The notes under the pieces are model-generated. The model worked only from the letters and a program-made list of their open reading frames with translations. It ran no database searches and was not told the DNA's origin. The position numbers and the translations under genes are program-made. Source: Comamonadaceae bacterium G21597-S1 (GTDB lineage: Bacteria > Pseudomonadota > Gammaproteobacteria > Burkholderiales > Burkholderiaceae_C). From it: DNA of 64,000 bases. This document shows, piece after piece, positions 7,454-20,700 of the stretch. Location of the stretch: positions 53,783-117,782 of the forward strand of contig JAPWHR010000005.1 in the NCBI GenBank assembly GCA_027214345.1, written 5' to 3'. Every line of letters starts with the position of its first letter. The stretch's first letter is position 1.

Positions 7454-8467
7454 ATGAGTCCGGCGCCTGCCGATCGCGCATTCCCGGTGGCGCATGGCAG
7501 CGACGCGATGCTGTCGCTCCGGCAACAAGCCGATTCCGGTCCGTATCAGGACGCGTTGCGCGCACTGTTCGGCAGCCCGTTCCGACCGGCGCAATTCGAT
7601 GACGGGCACTGGCCCGCGACCCTGTTGTCGGATCTGTGTGCCGATGCGTTGCAGGCCGGCATCGAGGTCGAACATGTCGGGGAACTGATCCGTCTGCGCA
7701 ACCTGCATCCGGATGGTCCGGAGGTCCTGCACTGGCCGTGGCCGATGCGGGTCTATACGCTGGGGCGGTTTTCCTTGGTCAGGCATGGCAAGGCTGTGAC
7801 GTTTTCCGGCAAGTCGCCCCGCAAGTCGCTCGAGTTGCTGCAGGCGTTGATCGCCCTGGGCGGGCGCGAAGTCCATGTCTCGCAATTGATGCACGCCTTG
7901 TGGAGCGAGTCCGACGGCCGGGACTTGCGCAAACTGTTCGACAACACGCTGCACCGGCTGCGCCTGATACTCGCGCATGAGGAGGTGATCCTGTTGCGCG
8001 ATGGCAAGTTGACGCTGGACATCCGACACTGCTGGGTCGACGCCTGGGCTTTCGACTCCATTGCCAGCCGCCTGTGCAACGGCGAGACGGTTCCGCAGCG
8101 ACTGGTCCATGAGGCGTGGCGCCTCTATCAGGGCCACTTCCTGCAGCGCGACGCGCAGGAAGCATGGCTGCTCCCGTATGCCGAGCGACTGCGCAGCCGC
8201 TTCCATCGCCTGATACTGGTGCAGGGCGAACGGCTGGAACTGGCCAGCCAATGGGAGGCCGCCTGCGAAATGTACACGCATGCGATCGAGATCGACAGCC
8301 TGGCCGAGGTCCTGTACCGGCGGCTCATGACGTGCCTGCTGCACCTGGGCGAGTTTGCCGAGGTCGTGCGTGTCTACCGCCGTTGTCGCGATCTCCTGTC
8401 CATTGTTCTGGGCGTCAAGCCGTCGCTCGAGACCGAGGCGATACGGTTGCGGGTGGAGAACCGATAG
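7454..8467 (+). CDS. BTAD-domain (SARP-like) transcriptional regulator, short form
   Basis: 337 residues (ATG 7454; a GTG two codons earlier is possible). Residues about 95-190 form a winged-helix DNA-binding domain starting MRVYTLGRFSLV, with KSPRKSLELLQALIALGG. Residues about 195-335 form the all-helical bacterial transcriptional activation domain (CWVDAWAFDSI, then ALR/TPR-like helices ending LGVKPSLET). The stretch just before the winged helix (ALQAGIEVEHVGELIR, then WPWPMRVYTLG) matches the junction found in large MalT/BTAD regulators of about 1000 residues. The N-terminal ATPase and TPR parts of those proteins are absent here. It lies 272 bp upstream of the giant LEPR-XLL gene on the same strand and is its likely local activator. 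Confidence 0.75.
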   Translation: MSPAPADRAFPVAHGSDAMLSLRQQADSGPYQDALRALFGSPFRPAQFDDGHWPATLLSDLCADALQAGIEVEHVGELIRLRNLHPDGPEVLHWPWPMRVYTLGRFSLVRHGKAVTFSGKSPRKSLELLQALIALGGREVHVSQLMHALWSESDGRDLRKLFDNTLHRLRLILAHEEVILLRDGKLTLDIRHCWVDAWAFDSIASRLCNGETVPQRLVHEAWRLYQGHFLQRDAQEAWLLPYAERLRSRFHRLILVQGERLELASQWEAACEMYTHAIEIDSLAEVLYRRLMTCLLHLGEFAEVVRVYRRCRDLLSIVLGVKPSLETEAIRLRVENR

Positions 8468-8550
8468 ACCGCGCAAGCGCTGCGCCGCCCCTTGCCTGTC
8501 AAGCACGACGCCAGCGGCTTGTATGCTGGATCCATGCCAATTGCGCGATA

Positions 8551-8595
8551 ACTAGGTCATTACTAGGACGGCACCGTCGTGCATGCGCCTAGAAT
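8551..8595 (+). promoter_or_regulatory. 11-bp-periodic direct repeats and -10, candidate BTAD-regulated promoter
   Basis: ACTAGGT (8551-8557) and ACTAGGA (8562-8568) are direct repeats exactly 11 bp apart. A possible -10 box TAGAAT lies at 8590-8595, and no recognisable -35 hexamer is present. SARP/BTAD activators bind heptamer direct repeats with 11-bp period over the -35 region, and a BTAD gene lies immediately upstream. A third, degenerate repeat could start at 8573. The 145 bp between this and the giant gene start hold nothing else I recognise. Confidence 0.4.
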
Positions 8596-8739
8596 TTTTC
8601 CGAACTTGGGCTTATCGCGAGCATGGTTGCCTTGGCTTGACCTGAATGGATCTGTCTGCCGTGCAGCGTCTCAGGTTTTCAGCACCCGTACGCTTGCCTT
8701 CGGCCATCCACGCTTTGGCAAGTCGTTCGGGAGCGCATC

Positions 8740-11700
8740 GTGAAAAAACCAGTCCAAGGCCGCGGCCGCACGTTCAAGGTATCCGCGGTGTACCGCTTGT
8801 TGCGGGACGCCATCGTCGGCTGGGGTGCGGGACGCGGGCAAGCCGGCGATCGACCGGTGGCCAAGCCGCGGCGCGAATCCCTGATCCTCGAGGGGCTGGA
8901 GCCGCGCCTGCTGCTCTCGGCCGATCCGGTCACCACACTCGCCGGCGGTGTCCTGCAGGCGACGCTGACCGATGGGGCAGACACCGTCCTGATCGAGCAG
9001 GCTGGTACCTCCGCCAACGGCGGTGTCATCATCCGGCTCACCGTGAACGGCACGCTTGCGTCGTATGGCGACAGCAGCACGGGTGTCACGCACGTGCAGA
9101 TCCAGGGCCTTTCGGGTGACGACCGGTTCAAGCTGAATTCACCTCTCGGCGCCACGCTGTCGATCGACGGCGGCGACGGCCTGGACACGCTCGCCGGCGC
9201 CGATGGGGCCAACGCCTGGACACTGGCCGGTGTCGGCGCGGGCACGATCAACGGGGCAGTCTTCAGCGGGATCGAGAACCTCGTGGGCGGCAGTGCGGCC
9301 GATGTCTTCACCCTGAGCGCGGGCGGCGTGCTGGCGGGCACGATGGACGGCGGCGCCGGTGTCGACAGCCTGGTGGGCCCCGATGCCCGCAGTGCCTGGG
9401 TCCTGGAAGGGGCGCCCGGCAGCGGTACCCTGAATGGCCGCGCGTTCGCCGGGTTCGAGAACCTGGCAGGCGGCAGCGGCGACGACGTGTTCAAGATCCA
9501 GCCGGGCGCCAGCCTCGCCGGATTGCTGGACGGCGGAGGCGGCAGCAACGCCATCGTCGGCGCGGACAGCGCCAATACCTGGCGCATCGCTGCCGGTGCC
9601 AATCAAGGAAACCTGAACAGCGATGCGGTGGTGTTCCGCGCCATCCAGAACCTGATCGGCGGCACCCGCAACGACACGTTCGTCTTCGAGGCCGGCGCGC
9701 GCATCGATGGCATCCTCGACGCGGGCCGTGACGCCGACCACGACGGCGACGGCATGATCGCCCCGGATGAACTGGCGGTGGACACGGTCGATTACGCGCT
9801 CTACGCGACACCGGTCACGGTCGATATCGGCACCGGAAAAACCAGTGGCACGGCCGGATACGCCAACGTCGACGTGTTCGTCGGCGCAGCGTCCGCAGGC
9901 GATACGGTCAAGGGTCCTTCCAGCGCCAGCGTGGTCTGGACCGTCGACGGGCCGGACGCGGTGTCCGTGAGCGGCGTGGCGTTCGCCGGATTCGAACACC
10001 TGCTCGGCGCCGACAACAACACCGACGTGTTCCTGATCGAGGGCGGCGGCAGCTGGTCCGGGACCGTGCATGGTGGCGCCGGCGGCAGCGACGGACTGGT
10101 CTTCGTGGATCCGGATGACGCCGGCGTATCGGATGCCTTCAATCCCGCCGGTGCAGACAGTTCGGGTATCGCCACCGCATTCGCGAAATCGATCGCCTAT
10201 TCCGGGCTCGATCGCATCGACTATTTCAACGCCGCTGATCCGTTCAACGTCGTCGTCACAGGCACGATCTTCAATGACGCGATTCGCGTGTTTGCCGACC
10301 TGGGGGGCCTGAAGATCGAGTATGTGGGCGATCCGGGCAAGACCATCGCGCTCGACGCGCTGCAGGTGGCGCAGCTGCAGTCGCTGCGCATCGACGGCAT
10401 CGAGGGGGCCGACACCATCACGGTGGAGTCGCTGCCGGACGGGTTCGCCGGCAGCCTGCTGCTGTACGGGAACCGGCTGCAACGCAGCGACCTGATCTAT
10501 CCGGCCATGCCCGAGGACGATCTGTATGCGGACTCGGTCATCTTCAGCGGCGACATCGCGCTCGACTATCTGGAGGTGTTCGCCGACCACATCCAGGTCC
10601 AGGACAACGTGCACATCGCCACCGGCGACAGCGGCATCTTCTTTCGCTCGCGCATGCTCGGTGTATCGACGCTGGAGAACCTGTTGCCGGTTTTTGTCAC
10701 GTCCCGGTCGGTGTCGGTGGATATCGGCGAAAACGCCGTGCTCGAGGGCGGAAGCATCTATTTCGTGTTGCAGGCAGAAGACAAGAGCTTCTCCGACACC
10801 ATCGGTGTCGGCCAGGAGGTGTCCAATTTCATCATCGAGCCGCTCAGCGACTTCCTGGGCAGTACGCTGGCCTTGCCGGTGAAGTTGCTGGTCAAGGAGT
10901 CGTCGGCCAGTATTACGTTGCAGCAGGGTTCCCGGTTTCTCAGCAGCGGGACCATCGGCATGTATGCCACCGCCACCGCCGACGCCTCGGGCGTGGCTGC
11001 CGGCAGTGTGATCAGCGTCGGTTATGGCCAGGCCAGCGCCACGGCGACGATCGACGTCCAGAGCGGCGTGGTCATCGATGCTGCCGCGGCGGTGGTCATC
11101 ACGTCGACCGCCACCGCGACCGCGGACATCAGCGCATCGGCCTCGCGCTCCGGCATCCTGTTTGCCGACGTGGGTGTTGGCGGCGGGGTGCTGGAGGACA
11201 ACAGTCCGCCGTTGGCCCTGGCCATCGGCGTGGCCAATGCCAGCGTGACGTCCCGTGTCACCGTTGCCCACGGCGCGGCGATCACGGCCGGCAAGACCGC
11301 CAACGTCACGGCCGGGGGCGACATCAGCACGGCCGCCAATGGTGAGGCCGGACTCGACGAGAACGGCGTCGCCGGCCTGGCGTTCGGAATACAGATCTCG
11401 AACGCCGATATCCACACCCTCGTCGAGGGCAGCATCACCGCACGCATGGAGCCCGGCGCGGTCGTGAAGCTCGAGATCGACCCCCTGGTGGCCAAGTCCG
11501 ACTACACCAGCGACCAGACGGTGTTCGGCCTCAAGAGCGGCAAGACGGTCGAACTGACGGCCGATGTCGCGGGCAGTGACTTGCCCGCCGGCACGGTGAT
11601 GAAATACATCGGCCCCTCGATAGCCGATACGGTGCTGCTGGCAGCACAGGATTTCACCGATGCCGCATTGTGGGAGGTGTCCACTCCGAGCTTCGGTTAT

Positions 11701-14700
11701 GTCGACTACGACACCGACCGCATCTTCCTCGGAGACACGGCCCTGGTCACCGAAGACGTCATCACCTATACCAACCGACGCGGCACCAGTGTCGGCGGCC
11801 TGGTGGACGGCACCGCCTATTTCGTGATTGCGGACCTGGACCACGCGGGTTACTTCTGGCTGGCCGAGACCGAGACACAGGCCATCCGTGCCAGCCTCGG
11901 CTACCTTGCGAACAACGTGGTTCCGTTGAGCAAGGCCGGCTGGCCGACGACCGAGAACAATGACCGTCCCTTCGACGGCACGAACGTCGATGCCGACGCC
12001 AACACGATTGCGTTGCAGCGGGTGGCTGCTGTCAACAACACGTTCGAACTGGGCCAGGCGGTGGTCTTTCACGCGCCCAGCTTCGCATTCACGTCGGGCG
12101 ATGTCCTGAACAATGCGATTCACATCGCAGCACATGGCCTGGCCACCGGAGACCGGGTGAGCTACGACGGCGTCGGCATTCCCGCCGCCGCCGGTGTGCC
12201 ATCGCTCGAAGACGGCGGCATCTACTACGTGACCGTGGTGGATGCGGATCGCATCAGGCTGTCCTTGGTGCCTGGCGGAGCGGCTCTCGTGCTGCAGCCC
12301 GACAAGAGCACGGCGGGCAAGGCCGCGGTCCAGCACAAGCTGGTTCGCGCGATCGACGGCCTCGTCGACGGCGGCACCTATTACGTGGCCGCGTCCACCG
12401 GCCAGACCAACCTGCAGGGCGATACCCGTTTCACGGAAACGCAGGTGATCGGCCTGGCCGAGTCCGAGAACGAGGCACGCGCCGGCGTCTTGATCGATAT
12501 CGGTCCGGTCACCGGCAGCGGCTATGCGCTGTCTGCCAAGCATGTGCTCGATTCGGGCTTCGCCACCGGCATCGGCGTCGTCGCCACGCTCGATGCCGAG
12601 AACAACGCCTCGTCGAATGTCGGCCTGGCCGAAGCCGGCGACACGACGTTGTGGTCGCTGTTCACCGACGCGCTCGACACGACCCCGGGCAACGTGGCCG
12701 AAGCGGTGACGACCGCGGCGTTCCTGCAGGCGGCCGGCAGCATGCCTTCGCTTGGCGCGAGTCCTGTCTCGGTGGGCCTGGGCCTGACGATCAGTGTCGT
12801 CAACCATTCCGTGCTGACCGATGTTGCGAGCTCGGCCGTGCTGCGGTCCAACGAGGACCTCGAAGTCAAGGCGCTCATCAGCGAGAACTACAGCCTGGGC
12901 GCGGAGAGCAACTCCGAATCCGCAGCCGCCGTGGGTGTCAGCGTGTCGATCAATGTCGCCAACATCAGCAACACGGCCATCGCGACCGTTCATTCGGACA
13001 TGCTCGCCGGTGTGCAGCAGGCCGCCACGCTCGATGCATTGCGCGCCACGCGTGTCATCTCGGAAGTGGCCTACCCATTCCTCACCCGTCCCGATGAATA
13101 CATCCCGTTGTCGTGGGGCGAACTGGTCGACAGTATCCGCTCCGAGGGGCCGGAAGCGATCACCAAGTATCTGACCGGCACCTTCGGCGCCAAGGAAGCC
13201 TTCTTCAACAGCTGGGCGGCGAGCACGTCCGAGGCCGAGTCGGTGAGCATCGCGGCCTCGGTGAACGTCATCGTCGAAAACAATGTGTCCCAGGCCATCG
13301 TCGAGGCCGGCGTTCGCATCAATCAGGACCTGTCCTGGCACGAGCCGGGTGCTGCCAATGCGCATGGCAACCAGGCTGCAAACCAGGGCGACGGCAAGGG
13401 CGAGGAGGTGGTGTCGATCGAAGCCACCAACTACGCGCAACTGATCAACATGACCGGCATTTTTTCCTTGCCCGGCCTGGAGATCGATCCGCTGGCGCTG
13501 GCCGGGGAGTTCAAGGGCCCGAGCGCATTCGGTGGGCAGGGCGGTCAGAAAGGCGGCGCAGGCGGCTCGGTGTTCGTCAGCACCCGCAACAACACCACGC
13601 ACGCCGTCATTCAGGACGGCGCCGCGGTCTACAGCGGCGCGGACGGCGGATTCAACATGAAGGCCGAGGAGGCCATGCTGAACGTGAACCTGGTGCAGTC
13701 GGGCGCCTCGGGCGGGGATTTCGTGCTGGCCGGTTCGATTGCGACCACGGTGCACCACAGCGACACGCTGGTGCAACTGGGCGCCACGACGCGCGTGACG
13801 GGGCGCGATGCGCGGCTGTATGCCGGCGACCTGACCACCAACGTCAACTGGGTGGGTGGTATTGCCACCGGCGAGACCCTGGGAGTCGGTTTCTCCATCG
13901 CGGTCAACGAGTTCAACCGCAAGACCCGGGCCGTCATCGGGGATCCGGACACGATCGGTCTGGTGGCCGGTCCTGGGGCGGGCGCCAGCACCATCGACGT
14001 ATCCGGGGTGGTGGATGTACTGGCCAAGGACGAAGGCGAACTGTGGGCGTTCGCCATCGCAGGCGCGGGAGCGGTCACCGACAAGGACGGCCGTGGCCTT
14101 GCCATTGCGGGCGTCGCTGCGGCTGGCTTCAACAAGATCGACTCCGAGGTGCTTGCGTCGGTGCGAGGCGGCGTGATCGAAGCCGGCGGCGGACTGCACG
14201 TGACGGCCGTCGACAGCACGAAGATCGTCGGTGTGTCCGGTGGCGGGGCACTCGCAGCGGCCTCGGGCGCCGGGGGGGGCGGTGGCTCGCAGATCGCCTT
14301 GGCCGTGGGGCTGGCCCTGGCGCACAACACGGTCGACAGCGACGTGACGGCATCGATCACGGACAGTGTGGTCGGTGGTGATGGCGACGTCGTCGTACAC
14401 GCTTCGAACAACGGCGCGGTCACCGGTTCGGCGGTGGCCGTGGCGGTATCCGCCGCCTTCGGGCAGAACGGATTTGCCGTCAGTGGCGGCGGCGCCGAAT
14501 CGACGAACGTGGTTGCTGCGCGCACCAATGCGTTCATCGTCGACAGTGCGATCGGCGTTGCGGGCGGTCCGGTCGGCGACGTGGATATAGCCGCGACCAA
14601 TACCGCGAACGTCAACGCTTTCATCGGTTCGTTCGCCCTGGCAGCCGGCGGCGGCTTCAGCGCCGGTGCGGGCGTGGCGATCGGCGTGAGTGTCGCGCGC

Positions 14701-17700
14701 AACTTCATCGGCTGGAATCCCGGTGGCGACGACAGCGTCGTGCCGGACTACGAGTCGAACCAGCCGCCCCTCACCCGTTTGGAGACGGGCAAGAAGGTCC
14801 TGGTGTCCGATGGTGCATTGGCGGGGGACATCTACGAATACATCGGCGACACCCAGACCGTGGTCGATGATCCCGGCACACTGGACTACGTGGAGGGCAT
14901 CTACCTGCAGTCGCAGCAATACCGGGATCCGGCCCTGTGGAAACACGTCAACGCCAGCACCAACACCGACCAGGTGCGGGCCTTCCTCGCGGACTCCAGC
15001 GTGGTTTCCGTGGGCGACGTGACACTTCATGCCAGTGATACCAGCCGCATCGACGCCACCGTTCTCGCGATCGCGGTGGGCATCGGCGGTGGGGGCGACG
15101 TGGGCGTGGGCGTCAGCGGCGCCGGGGTCTATGCGGAAAACCGGATCAAGACCGATGTTGCCGCCTTCATCGATGGCGACGGCGACCTCCTGGCCTCGGA
15201 CGGCATCACGGCTGGCAGCGTGCGGTTGTCCGCCATCGATTCGTCCAGCATCAACGCCGTGGCGGGTGCCGGTGCGTTGGCCGCCGGGTTTGGCGGCACG
15301 GCGGGCATCGCGGCGGCGATCGGGCTGTCGCTGGCGTTCAACGAGATCGACAACGACGTCTCCGCATCGATCCGCAACGCCGACCAGGGCGTCACGGCGA
15401 CCACCGGCGGAGTCACCATTTCGGCCGTGACGCAGGGCCAGCACCTGTTCGATCTGGCCGTGGGCGGCCTGCTGAGCGCCGCCAGCCTGGACGATGCGGC
15501 CAAGGCCGATTCGCTGGCCGAGGTGACATTCGACACGGACAGCCACACCGTGGGCAGCGACAAGCAGGACGTGCGCCAGGGTGACACCGTCATGGTGCTG
15601 CAGGGTTACGACGCCGGCAAGGGCGTGGCCGGCAGCATCTACCGTTATCTTCCCGACACCACCGGCATTCAGAACCCGCTTGACCTCGGGAGCCAGAATT
15701 ACCTCGACACGACACGGTGGCAACTTGTCGAGGCGCCGAAAGCCGACGCCCACTCGGATCGCCTGATCCTGGAGGCCCTGCGAGCGGCATTTGCCAACCA
15801 GGGCGAAGACCTGGCTGTGTTCGACACCGTGGCGCCCGCGGCCCCGTTCACCACCGCCGACGGCATCCAGGCCATGGGCGAGGGTTCTTCGGTTCAGTTG
15901 GCGCAGGACTATGCCTTGGGCGGCATGGCCGGCCGGGTGTATCGCTACTACGGGGCCAGCGGCGACGTCGACCTGGGAGCGCAGAACTACACCGATACGT
16001 CGAAATGGATCCTGGCGGACAAGCTCAAGGTCTCGACGCTGGTGCCAGGCCAGAGCTGGACGCTGGTGGCGCCTGATGGTGCGACCTACGCGCTCGAACT
16101 GACCGATGCCGGCACCATCAGTGTCAATCGCAACTCGATCAATGCGGTCTCGGTGGCGGCTTCGGTCGCGGTGGGGCTTGCCGGCCAGGTCGGGGTCGCG
16201 GTCAGCGGCGCCGGCGCCGTGGCACAGAACGTGATCCTGTCCCGGGCCAACGCCTTTGGCCAGGACAGCATCATCGACAGCGTCGGCGACGTCACGCTCA
16301 GCGCCACCAGCACGTCGACCATTTCGTCGGCCGTGGTGGCCTTGTCGGCCGCCGTGGGGGTGGGCGGAGGTGTTGCGGGTGTCGGTGCGTCCATCGGCGT
16401 GGCGGTGGCGCGCAACTTCATCGGATGGACACCCGGTGCCGGTGTCGAGACGCCGGCGCAGGTTCGGGCCTACCTGATGGATTCGAGCGTCATGACGGAT
16501 GGCGCGCTGACGCACACCGCGATTGCCGGGCTTACGATCCGCTCGGTGGTGGTGTCGGGCTCGGTGGCCGTTGGTGGCGGCACGTGGGCGGGCGTTGCCG
16601 CCAGTGGTGCCGGCGTATTCGCCGAGAACAAGATCGGCGTCGACGTCAAGGCCTTCATCGATGGCGACCGCAGCAGCGGTGTCACCGGTATCGCGGCAGA
16701 CCGCATCACGCTGACGGCAAGCGACGATTCCAGCATCCGCGCAGTGGCCGCCGCCGTGTCGGTCGGCCTTGCGGGTGGTTTCGTCGGTGCGTCGGTGTCG
16801 GTGGGGGTATCGCTTGCGCGCAACACGATCACGAGCGATGTCGATGCCTACATCGTCGATGCCGACGGCGTCGACAGCGACGCCAACGACTTTGGCGTGA
16901 CGGCGACAACGGCAGGAGGCATCACCCTTTCTGCGACCGAAGTGGCCCGCATCAGCGCGGTGTCGGCCGCAGCATCCCTGGCCGCCGCCGGCGGCGCGGT
17001 CGGTGTCGGCATCAGTGGTGCCGGCGCCGACGCCCACAACGTCATCCTGACCGGTACCCATGCCTATGTGCAGAACAGTACGGTCAGCAGCGCCGGCAAG
17101 GTGGACATCGACGCCAGCAACGCGGCCTCCATCGGTGCAACCATCGTGGGTGTGTCGGTGGGCGTGGGTGGCGGCGTCGTGGGCGTGGCCGGTTCGATCG
17201 GTGTGACCGTCGCGCGCAATTACATTGGTTATGGCACGGACGAAGATGTGGTGTCCGACTACACCACCGCGGACAACCCGGGTTTCATCGCCAGCGGCAA
17301 GACCGTCAAGATTGCCGCCGGTGCCAACGCGGGCAACATTTACCAATACATCGGCACGGCGAACCTGCTCCGGCCGGACGGCGATGCCACCTGGCTGACA
17401 CGCATCGACTACTCCGACATCACGCGTTGGGAACTGGTCAACCTGGAACGACGCGCGGCCCAGGTTCAAGCCTTTGTTCTCGACTCGCACGTGAACGCTG
17501 CCGGCGCGCTGACGCTCGATGCGGTTTCTGACCAGGAGATCCAGGCAACCGTCATTGCTGCGTCGGTTGCATTGTCGGGTGGGGCAATCGCCGGTTCGAT
17601 CAGCGGCGCCGGGGCCGGCGCCGAGAACCGCATTGCGACGCAGGTGCAGGCGTTCATCCAGGGCGACAAGGGCGATCGTGGCATCCGTGCAGCCAGTGTC

Positions 17701-20700
17701 GCGCTCGACGCCGGCGACACATCCCGCATCGAGTCGCTGACGGGCGCGATATCCGTGGCGGCGTCGTTCGGCCTGGGGGCTGCCTCGTTGTCCATCGGTG
17801 TGGGTATCGCCCACAACACGGTCGACAACGACGTTGCCAGCTTCGTCAAGGATGTCGATGCCGGTGTGACCACCACTACCGGCAATATCACCATCTCGGC
17901 ACATGAGAGTGCCACGATCGACGCCGCGGCGTTTGCGGCCGCTGCCGCGGTGGGGGTCGGCGGTGTCGGTGCCGGTATCAGTGGCGCAGGTGTATACGCC
18001 GGCAACACCATTCTCGGCAGCGTCGACGCCTACGTCGACAACAGCGTGCTGACGAGCGCGGGCGATGTCGTCCTGGTTGCGGACAATACCGCCGGCATCC
18101 AGGCACAGACGCTGGGCATCGCGGTTGCGGTGGGCGCCGGGATTCTCCAGGGCGCGGCCTTGTCGATCGGTGCAGCCATCGCGGAAAACACCATCGGTTC
18201 CGGCGTGCACGCCTATCTGCACGATACCCGTGTTGACGCGGCCGGAGACCTGAGTGTCACGGCGACGGCCGACCAGAGCATCGATGCCGCCGTCACCGCC
18301 GTTTCCGTGGCGGTCTCTTCTGGCGTCTACGGCGGGGGGCTCAGCGGCGCGGGCGCCAGTGCGGTCAACCACGTGTCGGCGGAAGTCCAGGCCTATGTCG
18401 ACGGCAGCGATCCCGGCGCGGACGGGATCGGCCCCATGGGCATCGGAGCCGGCAGCGTCACGCTGCGGGCACAGGACCTGTCGTCGATCGACGCCGATGT
18501 AGCGGCGGTCTCGGTCGCTGTGAGTTTTGCCTTGGGTGGGGGCGCGATTGCGGTCGGCATTTCCACCGCTTCCAACACGATCGACAACGTCGTCGAAGCA
18601 TACGCCACGTCGGCACGGATCGACGCCACACGGGGGGATCTGGTCATCACGGCGGTCGAGGATGCGACCATCACGAGCGAGGCGACGGCCGCGTCGGTGG
18701 CTGTGACCTCGATCGTCGCCGCGGCTGGCAGTGGAGCTCAGACCAGGGCCACCATCGACACCACGACCAGGGCCTACGCCGACCCGGTCGAACTGGACGT
18801 GGCGGGAGCTGTGCGCATCAATGCACTGTCCACCTCCAGCGCGACGGGCGCGGCATCCGGCACGGCGGTGGCCGTCGCCGCGATTCCGATTGCGGGCGCC
18901 GTCTCCAAGGCGACGGTCGTGGTCAGCCCGACCGTGGAGAGCCGTATCGGCGGGTATCCGGATGGCAGGCGGGTACTGGCGCAGGGGAATATCGAGGTCA
19001 TGTCGACGCTGGGTGCCACCGGCTCCGCAACGGCCATCGGCGACGCCAGGGCAATCGGCTTCGGCGTGGCCGTTGGCGAGACATCCGCCACGGCGTCGAT
19101 CGTGCCCACCGTCTCGAGTACCGTCAGCGGTGGACATGTCGTCTCGGCGGGTGGCGGCCTGGACGTCAGGGCCGTCAGCACCGAACATGCCAACGCGGAC
19201 GCGCGGGCCGCGGCCGGTGCCGGGCTGGTCGGAGCCAGCGGTGCCGCGGCAAACGCCATCGTCACGCCCACGCTGGATGCGCACATCGGCGGCGCCACCG
19301 TGATCGACGTCGCCGGCGCCGTCGTGGTCGAGGCCAACGACAGCCCGGAAGGCGATGCCACCAACAACGTATCGGGCAGCGGTTTTGTCGGTACCGCCGG
19401 ATCCTTGTCGCTGGTGACGGTGACGCCGACGGTGCGGGCCAGCATCGGCAGCGGCACGCAGGTCCATGCGGGAGCAGTCGCGGTCAGCGCAGTTTCAAAG
19501 GCCATACCGTCCCTGGAACTGATCAACGGCTTGCCGACCTATGCCATCACCGGCGTCGACGCCGACAACGACCTGATCGCCGTTGCCAACCATCAGTTGA
19601 GCACCGGCGACGTCATCGAATACCAGAGCGGGAACGACAACCAGTTGATCGGCGGCCTCGCGCAGTCCTATGTCGCCAATCCCAACATCATCGACGACGC
19701 GACGGGCAACCCGGTCACGACGGAGCGTCAATACGGCGTGCTCAATGTCGCGCTGGCGTCCGACCCGACCCAGGTCGATCCGGATCGGATCGCGCTGGGC
19801 GCCGAGTTCAGCGGTGCCGACATCGATGCGGACGGCGAAATCATCCGCTTTGCGGCGCCACACAAGCTGCTCGACGGCGACCGGGTCGTCTACCGACCCG
19901 GTGACCCGACCTTGACCATCCCCGGCCTGGCCGCCGGGGCGTCCTACACCGTGCGGGTGATCGACGCGAACCGGATCCAGCTGGTGGCGCCGGGAGAGCT
20001 CAACCCGTTCCTGGTGGGCAACGTCGCAGGCGATGGCATCACCATCAACGACGCCAACACGTTCGCCGATCACCAGGCCGTGACCTACCATGCGCCGCCG
20101 CAGCAGACCTTCTCCAGCGGGCAGGTCGACGTCGTGCTCGGCACCGACGTCAATGGAAACCCGGAGCTCACGGATGCCCCGGACCTGGACAACATCCGCT
20201 TCTACGACGAGGCAGGCGACGATCGGGCGCATGGTTTCGCGCACGGCGAACGGGTCGTGTACGGCGTGACGGGCGGCAGCGTCATCGGTGGACTGGTCGA
20301 CGGCACGACCTACCGGGTTCTGGGTGTCGATGCGTCGTCGCTGCGCCTGGCACCGACCCTCACGACCAGCGTCACGTTCACGCGGGCCGTCGGCGGCGGC
20401 ACACCGGCCCAGGCCTTCATGACCGGCGCCGACTGGGCTGCGTTCGGCTTTGCGGCGGGCCAATCCTTCACGATCTCGGGTGGCGGAGCCAACAACGGCA
20501 GCTATACGGTCGCCGGCGTCGACGGCAACACGCTGCGCATCAGCACCGACTTCGCGTCCGCCGGGGTATTCACGAAAACCGTGGACGGCGACACCGCGAT
20601 CGCGCTGTCGCCCGACAAGACCGGCACCGCTGTCCACAGCCTCGTGCGGCCGGGCGATCAGGCCTTTGCCAACCTGGTCGATGGCCAGACCTATTACATC

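Noticed and set aside
8740-8925. Sec signal peptide at the N-terminus of the giant protein
   Set aside because: The first 60 residues are basic with only a weak hydrophobic stretch and no cleavage site; the LEPR-XLL tag and RTX repeats fit a non-Sec route better.
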